DNA from: Propionibacterium sp. oral taxon 192 str. F0372
GTDB lineage: Bacteria > Actinomycetota > Actinomycetes > Propionibacteriales > Propionibacteriaceae
NCBI RefSeq assembly: GCF_000413315.1
Contig: NZ_KE340297.1
Location: forward strand, 685,698 to 749,697
Reading direction: 5' to 3'
Length of the DNA: 64,000 nucleotides
Shown here: piece by piece, positions 58,685 through 64,000 of the stretch
Layout of the letters: the number at the start of each line of letters is the position of its first letter
How positions within the stretch are numbered: the first letter of the stretch is position 1
Program-made: the position numbers and the translations under genes
The notes under the pieces: model-generated
Told to the model about the DNA's origin: nothing
Databases searched by the model: none
What the model saw: the letters and a program-made list of their open reading frames with translations, nothing else

Positions 58685-61600
58685 CAATCAACACGGATAC
58701 TCCCGAGATTCCCCTCACACAACTTCAGGAAGCATATCTGAAAGGCCGTGATCCGCAGGTGCCACTGGGCGGGGTTGGTACCGCTGGACATTACGACTAT
58801 GCGTGTTGCGTCGATCCGGAAAAACTAGAACAAGCCATTAACACCGTCATCCAACGACACGAGATGATGCGAATGGTCGCCTGCCCACAGCGACGTACCC
58901 AGTATCCAATCATTCCTCCTCGCTACCGGGTACCAATCACTGACCTGCGGCATATGACCATGGATGAAGTTGAGCAGCATCTGGCCGAGATGCGTGAGAA
59001 GCGAGTCCTCGAGGTTATGGACGTCACCACTTGGCCATGCTTCCGTTTCTCCGTGTTTCTCCTCCCCCACGGAAAGCAGCTGCTAGCCGTAGACTTTGAC
59101 TTGTTCTTCCTGGATGGACCAAGCATATTTGCGCTCTTTCAGGAGATCATGAACCTCATCGCAGATCCGTCCTCACAGATCACGAACCATGAGACGAATG
59201 AGCCTCGATTCGTGGACCTCTGCCAAGAAATCGAGGAAAGGCGGACTCATCGCCGTGACAAGGACCAGGAATTCTGGTTGTCCCTCTTCACTAACGCCCC
59301 GGAACCCCTCCCTCTTCCCCTTGGCCGGAATCTTGCAGGAAAACCTACCGGCATCTTCCGTCGGGTCCGTGAGATCCTCACGATCGATGAGTGGCAAGAA
59401 CTCAAGGACAGATCCCGGGAACACGGTGTACCGCCAATCGGGACCATCGTAGAATCATACGTGGATGCCCTCCGCCGATGGGCTGGGGTACCCGAGTTCA
59501 CCCTCAACTTCACTACTTCGAACCGGCCAGGGGCCACACATACGGGTGCCAAGGTCTTGGGAGAGTACACCTCGACGATGCTGTTTCCCGTGGAATCCCC
59601 TTCGGGGGACTACTGGACAGATGCCCGAGTACTATCACGCAACCTGAGTCACCTGCTGTCCCACCGTGGGTACAGCGGAATCAGCGTCGTAAAAGACCTG
59701 AAGACGCAATTCGGGCAGAACTTTTACCTGGCCGCCCCGGTAGTGTTCACCGGAATGCTGATGGACTCTCGGGGTTTCAACGATGGAGCTGCGGCCTTCG
59801 GGCCCGTCGTGTGGTCAGTTTCCTCCACCCCACAGGTCCTCATCGACTGTCAAGTGATCGAGACATCGAACGATGTGACGATCTCGTTGGATTACCGCGA
59901 GCCCTACATCGACGAACGAATTGCGCAGGCAATCCTTGACGACATTATGGCCATGCTCCGTGCCTGTCAGTCCGGTACGACTCCCGAGACTGCATGCTTA
60001 CTGTCTGACGAGGATGCACGTTTGTGGGCCGATGTAAATTCAACAGAATGGGAACACCCAGACGGGCTACTCCACGACATGGTGGAAGCAGCCATGTCCA
60101 CCAACCCAGATCGTCAGATCATTCGCGATGACCAAGGATGGCATACTAACCAAGAACTGCTCAAAGAAGCCGAAAACATCTGCCGGAGTCTGGTTGATAT
60201 GGGTATTGGCGTCGGTGACTACGTCGCTGTCGACGGACATCGACGAGCACGCAGCATTGCCGCCATGCTCGCGGTTATGCAGGCGGGGGCTGCCTACATC
60301 CCCCTCGATCCACGCCAGCCCGATTTCCGCCACCAGCAGATACTTGAATCCAGCGATGCGTGCGCACGGATCACGTCGACGTGCATCACGCCGCTGCACA
60401 AAGGCTTGGGCACCAGGTCGAGGCCAATGACCTTGGACCCCGCGTATGCAATATTCACGTCGGGGACGACAGGAACCCCGAAAGGAGTGGTGATCTCCCA
60501 CCGATCGGTTGTCAACACAATCTTAGATGTGCTTGAATCACACGCGATCGGTCCGGGCGACCGGATCGCCGGGGTATCCTCATTCTCCTTCGACCTTTCC
60601 GTCTTCGACATCTACGGCGCTCTCCTGTCCCAGGCACAATTGCTCCTTTATCCCGACCAGCGAGACATTCCCTCCTTAACAGAAGGCCTATGCCGCGATG
60701 GTATCACCGTGTGGAACACCGTTCCCGCCATCATGAGCCTGGTCACCGATGAGCTCGAGCGACGTGATGAGCAGTTACTCCAGCCCTACTGGAGGTCAAA
60801 TGAAGCACAATACGTGGATATCCCTTGGGATCTACGCCTCGTCCTAATGAGCGGCGACTGGATCCCCGTCGACCTACCGGACAGGATTCGCGCACTAGCT
60901 CCGTCAGCGCGGGTGATGAGCCTAGGGGGCGCAACGGAGGGAGCCATTTGGTCGATCTGGTTCGACATCGGCAAGGTTGATCCAAGCTGGCGAGCCATTC
61001 CCTACGGTCACGCGATGAGAAACCAATCGATGTGGATCGTCGACCACCGCTTGAGACTCGCACCCGTGGGCTGCGTCGGAGAGATCTGCATCGGAGGTCA
61101 GGGCGTCGCATCTAGCTACCTCAATGCGCCCGACCTCACCGACAAGGCATTCGTCACAACCCCTGACCTGGGGCGCATCTACCGCACCGGCGACTACGGG
61201 CTCCTCGACCCAGATGGCGAGATCCGTTTCCTCGGACGACGAGATTCCCAGGTGAAGCTCAACGGACACCGCATCGAACTGTCCGAGATCGAGTCGAGCA
61301 TCATCAGGTCATTCCCTGTCTCGCGGGTCTGCGTCGCGGTCAAGGAGGTTTCACCCAGCGCAAAAAAGGCACTGTGCGTGTACTACACCGGCGACACGGA
61401 GTTGTCCCTGGTTGACGTGCGGGACCAATTGCGTTCTCGTCTACCCGAATACATGCTCCCATCACACGTGATCCGTATGGACCAGCTACCAATGACCGCC
61501 AACTCCAAGGTGAATACGGCCCTTCTGCCTACGCCGATCAGAAGCAATTCAACCGATTCAACCCAGGAGGAAATGAACCCGCGCGAAGCCTTGATCGAGC

Positions 61601-62958
61601 GGTTGTGGTGCACCATCCTAGACAAGGAGTCATTGGACCTCGACGATGACCTTTTCTACCTAGGCGCCGACTCACTCAACGTCATCCAATTCCATTCGGA
61701 GTTGCGGAATGCTGGCATCAGGAGCCTCTCGGTCTACGACATCTTCGAAAACCCCACCATTAGGGGCCTCGCGGCACTCATTCCGCAGACCCATCAGATC
61801 CCCGCGCAGCCGACAATGTCAACACGGCTGTGGACAGCACAAGAGCACGCCCAGGCTTGGGAGTCGCTGGGAACTACCAAGAGACCACCGGTGCACAAGA
61901 TTCTGCTCACCGGGGCCACCGGATACCTGGGCAGCTACCTGCTGCGAGAGGAATTGGAACGAGGCGTAGAGACCTGGTGCTTGGTCCGGGCAGACTCAGC
62001 GAGCCAGGCACAGGCACGCGTGGAAAGCACACTCAACGCCCGGTTCGGTGATCAGATTCCCCGCGATGCCCTGGCACGGATCCACGCCATACCAGGGGAC
62101 ATCACTTCCTCAATGCTCGGCATGTCCGAAGCGGCCCTGTCCTTCTGCTCCGGAGTGGACACGGTGATCCATGCCGCCGCTGACGTCTCCCATTTCGCGG
62201 CTCCGGGTCTGCTCACCGAGGTGAATGGCAATGCCATGCGGAATGTCATTGAGGTTGCCCAAGCACTGGAGAGCAACTTATTCCATGTATCCACATCGCA
62301 AGTCATGGGCATCGTCGAGGGGAATCAAGGGATCTTTGGTGAACTGAGTCGGGACGTGGGACAAACATTTATCGACCAGTACTCGTCGAGCAAGTTTTTG
62401 GCGGAACAGATCTGTTTCAAGGCCTTTGATGCTGGCTTGGGCGGTGCCGTCATGAGAGTGGGCAATCTCGCTTTCGACTCCCGAACCGGAGCGACACCCG
62501 ACAACCCACTGGAGATCACCTTCACGGCACTCCTTTCAATTATCACCAGGCTGAATGCGCTTCCCGACAACTTGGCGACCATCGCGGATCTATCCTACGT
62601 CGACGTCGCTGCCAAGGCGCTGACAACCTTGATCCATGCAGAAAGCCTACCGAACAGTCGCGTGTTCCATATCATGAACGGGACACGCCCCGAACTCGGG
62701 ATCATCCAACAGCTCGCGGGAGCCCCTTCGACACCCGTTCCGGCCAAGCAATTCCGGGCCATGGTGGAACGAGAGTTCGCAGATCACCCCGATGATGAGT
62801 GCCTGCGAAACTGCCTACTGAATGCCCATATCTGGGACGGGAACTACGGGATGGCCTTCTCAAGTAAGGAAACAAACAAATTACTGGCCTCATTGGGAGT
62901 GCATTGGCCGTCACCGCAGACCGTCGTCCCACCCGCGCTCGCCTTGATCGGAGTCTGA
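58681..62958 (+). CDS. Single-module NRPS: Cy-A-T-R (cysteine heterocycle aldehyde synthetase)
   Basis: 1425 residues. Cyclisation domain (about 10-430): LTQLQEAYLKGR and the D-x4-D core FDLFFLDGPS in place of HHxxxDG. Adenylation domain (about 500-950): IFTSGTTGTPKG, FSFDLSVFDIYG, and GGATEGAIWSIW, which is typical of the Cys-activating A domains that follow Cy domains. T domain: DLFYLGADSLN, Ser near 998. The C-terminal reductase (about 1070-1425) has LLTGATGYLGSYLL and YSSSK, like Lys2/CAR thioester reductases. Prediction: an acyl-ACP starter is condensed with Cys, cyclised to a thiazoline, oxidised by SagB and released as an aldehyde or alcohol. Confidence 0.87.
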   Translation: MTINTDTPEIPLTQLQEAYLKGRDPQVPLGGVGTAGHYDYACCVDPEKLEQAINTVIQRHEMMRMVACPQRRTQYPIIPPRYRVPITDLRHMTMDEVEQHLAEMREKRVLEVMDVTTWPCFRFSVFLLPHGKQLLAVDFDLFFLDGPSIFALFQEIMNLIADPSSQITNHETNEPRFVDLCQEIEERRTHRRDKDQEFWLSLFTNAPEPLPLPLGRNLAGKPTGIFRRVREILTIDEWQELKDRSREHGVPPIGTIVESYVDALRRWAGVPEFTLNFTTSNRPGATHTGAKVLGEYTSTMLFPVESPSGDYWTDARVLSRNLSHLLSHRGYSGISVVKDLKTQFGQNFYLAAPVVFTGMLMDSRGFNDGAAAFGPVVWSVSSTPQVLIDCQVIETSNDVTISLDYREPYIDERIAQAILDDIMAMLRACQSGTTPETACLLSDEDARLWADVNSTEWEHPDGLLHDMVEAAMSTNPDRQIIRDDQGWHTNQELLKEAENICRSLVDMGIGVGDYVAVDGHRRARSIAAMLAVMQAGAAYIPLDPRQPDFRHQQILESSDACARITSTCITPLHKGLGTRSRPMTLDPAYAIFTSGTTGTPKGVVISHRSVVNTILDVLESHAIGPGDRIAGVSSFSFDLSVFDIYGALLSQAQLLLYPDQRDIPSLTEGLCRDGITVWNTVPAIMSLVTDELERRDEQLLQPYWRSNEAQYVDIPWDLRLVLMSGDWIPVDLPDRIRALAPSARVMSLGGATEGAIWSIWFDIGKVDPSWRAIPYGHAMRNQSMWIVDHRLRLAPVGCVGEICIGGQGVASSYLNAPDLTDKAFVTTPDLGRIYRTGDYGLLDPDGEIRFLGRRDSQVKLNGHRIELSEIESSIIRSFPVSRVCVAVKEVSPSAKKALCVYYTGDTELSLVDVRDQLRSRLPEYMLPSHVIRMDQLPMTANSKVNTALLPTPIRSNSTDSTQEEMNPREALIERLWCTILDKESLDLDDDLFYLGADSLNVIQFHSELRNAGIRSLSVYDIFENPTIRGLAALIPQTHQIPAQPTMSTRLWTAQEHAQAWESLGTTKRPPVHKILLTGATGYLGSYLLREELERGVETWCLVRADSASQAQARVESTLNARFGDQIPRDALARIHAIPGDITSSMLGMSEAALSFCSGVDTVIHAAADVSHFAAPGLLTEVNGNAMRNVIEVAQALESNLFHVSTSQVMGIVEGNQGIFGELSRDVGQTFIDQYSSSKFLAEQICFKAFDAGLGGAVMRVGNLAFDSRTGATPDNPLEITFTALLSIITRLNALPDNLATIADLSYVDVAAKALTTLIHAESLPNSRVFHIMNGTRPELGIIQQLAGAPSTPVPAKQFRAMVEREFADHPDDECLRNCLLNAHIWDGNYGMAFSSKETNKLLASLGVHWPSPQTVVPPALALIGV

Positions 62959-62965
62959 TAACCTG

Positions 62966-63205
62966 GGTTTTTGCAGATGCGAGTGTGGGTCGGTGGCGGT
63001 GTCGGGTGTGGATGCGGGCCGAGGTCTTTAGGTGATGGAAGTTCCTACGCTGGCTCACCAAAGACCTCAAAGTGCCCCACGCTACCTTCCTTCACCTAAC
63101 CTGACCACGTTGCGCCGTCTCGACAACCCCTGTCTGATCGTCGTCGGCCAGCATTTGTCCGGTCAGCGGATTCAGACCCGACCCACACCCCGACCTGCAA
63201 AAACC
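62966..63205. mobile_element. MITE-like element with 28-bp imperfect terminal inverted repeats
   Basis: 240 bp between 28-nt ends that begin GGTTTTTGCAG and end TGTGGGTCGG (left 62966-62993, right 63178-63205, inverted). Five or six mismatches lie in the middle of the repeats. An inner hairpin has 9-bp arms (63021-63029 / 63061-63069). No transposase, and no clear target duplication. It lies 7 bp after the NRPS stop and 28 bp from the convergent ACP stop, where it could also terminate transcription. Confidence 0.6.
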
Positions 63206-63233
63206 ACCAACCTTCTTAAAGGCAAACCGCCAG

Positions 63234-63464
63234 TCAATCGGCATTCAGGGCCCGGTTGACCACCGAATTAAGATCGCCGACGGTTGCGATACCATTCAGT
63301 TCATCTACATCGATGCCCTTCCCTGTAGCCATCTCAAGATCACCCAAAGCTTGGATGAGGTCGAAGGAAGTCATTCCAAGATCTGTCACGAGATGCAAGT
63401 CCTCGCTCAGCTGGGTACCTGGCTCGCAGTACGCACCCAGTGCATCGATTAGGTGCTGGTTCAT
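63234..63464 (-). CDS. Stand-alone acyl carrier protein
   Basis: 76 residues, helical, with the carrier motif DLGMTSFDLI (Ser at about 33). The usual Asp of DSL is replaced by Thr-Ser. ATG 63464 has AGGA 9 nt upstream. It follows the adenylate-forming ligase by 40 bp and likely carries the acyl starter for the NRPS Cy domain. Needs the PPTase for activation. Confidence 0.8.
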   Translation of the reverse strand: MNQHLIDALGAYCEPGTQLSEDLHLVTDLGMTSFDLIQALGDLEMATGKGIDVDELNGIATVGDLNSVVNRALNAD

Positions 63465-63504
63465 TGTGTCTTTTCCTTTCTCTAAAACCCGTTGGATGCA
63501 GCGT

Positions 63505-64000
63505 TCACCGTTGCCAAGTCAACTTCCGGCGAACGATCTTTCCCAGATCTGAACGGGGGACATCGCTTGGGGCGACACGGACAACCCGTATCTGACGATA
63601 GGCAGGCGCTTGGCTGTTCACCGCAACCACCGCACTGACAAGTGACTGCGGCACCCGGCCGACGACCCTAATCCCCGGATACTCACTGACCTCGACATCC
63701 GCTATCTCGTCGCACACGCACGTCGCTGCGAGCACGTCGCGCCCACCCAGCCCCAAAGGCTCGGCAGTGACGACGGCCTCGACGACAGACGGAAACTCCG
63801 TCAGTTCCCTCTCGATCTGCTCGGGTGACACATTGTTCCCGTCACCGAGGATGATGATGTTCTTGCTGCGGCCGGTGAGGATGATCTCTCCGTCTGGCCG
63901 GATCTCAGCCAAATCTCCGGTGGCGAGCCACCCAGAGCTGACCGGAGAACAATCCGGTTTACCGTCCACGAGATATCCGGACATGAGTGTGGGACCGGCT
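63505..64000 (-). CDS. AMP-binding acyl ligase, C-terminal part (5' end off window)
   Basis: 165 residues seen, the frame open to the window edge. Typical ANL C-terminal region: GPTLMSGYL, WLATGDLAEIRPDGEIILTGRSKNIII and the catalytic Lys in RSDLGKIVRRKL. It probably loads the acyl starter onto the ACP at 63234. The substrate pocket is outside the window. Confidence 0.8.
   Translation of the reverse strand, partial: AGPTLMSGYLVDGKPDCSPVSSGWLATGDLAEIRPDGEIILTGRSKNIIILGDGNNVSPEQIERELTEFPSVVEAVVTAEPLGLGGRDVLAATCVCDEIADVEVSEYPGIRVVGRVPQSLVSAVVAVNSQAPAYRQIRVVRVAPSDVPRSDLGKIVRRKLTWQR

Noticed and set aside
62959-63233. A transposase gene in the element after the NRPS gene
   Set aside because: The longest frame (63032-63259) has no transposase motif and runs past the element end.

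Overview
The window is high-GC Actinomycetota chromosome. Supporting signs are codon use, short or overlapping operons, many starts that look leaderless (a TAnnnT -10 box exactly 6-7 nt before the start codon), WXG100/ESX-type secretion loci and a mycothiol-type PIG-L deacetylase. The 2-hydroxyacyl-CoA dehydratase activase at the left edge and the formate-THF ligase suggest an anaerobic or facultative fermenter. A member of the Propionibacteriaceae or a relative is a reasonable guess, but no rRNA or other taxonomic marker is present.

Layout. 0-7.6 kb: the truncated activase, a TetR regulator, a membrane protein, three overlapping membrane-anchored exported proteins, a KstD/fumarate-reductase-type flavoprotein and acylphosphatase. 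7.6-11.7 kb: a decayed gene, then a polymorphic-toxin locus in which two zinc-metallopeptidase toxins share an almost identical 461-bp 5' module and flank a WXG100 / DUF4919-like / YbaB-like trio. It ends at a perfect 20-bp-arm palindrome. 11.8-17.2 kb: an ABC-2 exporter (ATPase and two permeases) divergent from a NarL-type two-component system. 17.3-26.4 kb: a type III (III-D-like) CRISPR effector operon of six translationally overlapping genes, with a compact Cas10 that keeps its GGDD cyclase motif but has no HD domain. A TIR-SAVED protein lies immediately upstream on the same strand. There is no array, cas1, cas2 or cas6 in the window. 26.6-30 kb: formate-THF ligase and an acyl-CoA ligase.

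30-34.2 kb: a second ESX/polymorphic-toxin operon: a WXG100 protein, a Tox-REase-5-like toxin, two tandem 'immunity-like plus REase-like' genes made by a 1.18-kb duplication, and a YbaB-like protein. 34.4-43.6 kb: housekeeping genes (prs, PIG-L deacetylase, ADP-ribosylglycohydrolase, hexose-6-phosphate mutarotase-like, ilvE, aldo/keto reductase) with an ATPase + DUF4276/TOPRIM gene pair that looks like a two-gene defence system. 43.9-48.8 kb: a three-gene ABC exporter and a eukaryote-like tandem-domain phosphofructokinase. 49-56 kb: an HTH regulator, a self-regulated TetR/MFS efflux pair, a phosphopantetheinyl transferase, a VOC protein, an RCC1-repeat protein and an ABC-F protein with a possible leader peptide.

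56.3-64 kb: two HXXEE-family membrane proteins divergent from a broken TetR gene, then a compact NRPS locus: a SagB-type oxidase, a single-module Cy-A-T-R synthetase, and (convergent, across a MITE-like element) an acyl carrier protein and an adenylate-forming ligase that runs off the window. With the Sfp-type PPTase at 51.9 kb these could make a thiazole or thiazoline aldehyde from an ACP-bound acyl starter and cysteine.

The most interesting systems are the type III-D/TIR-SAVED locus and the small NRPS-SagB-ACP pathway.
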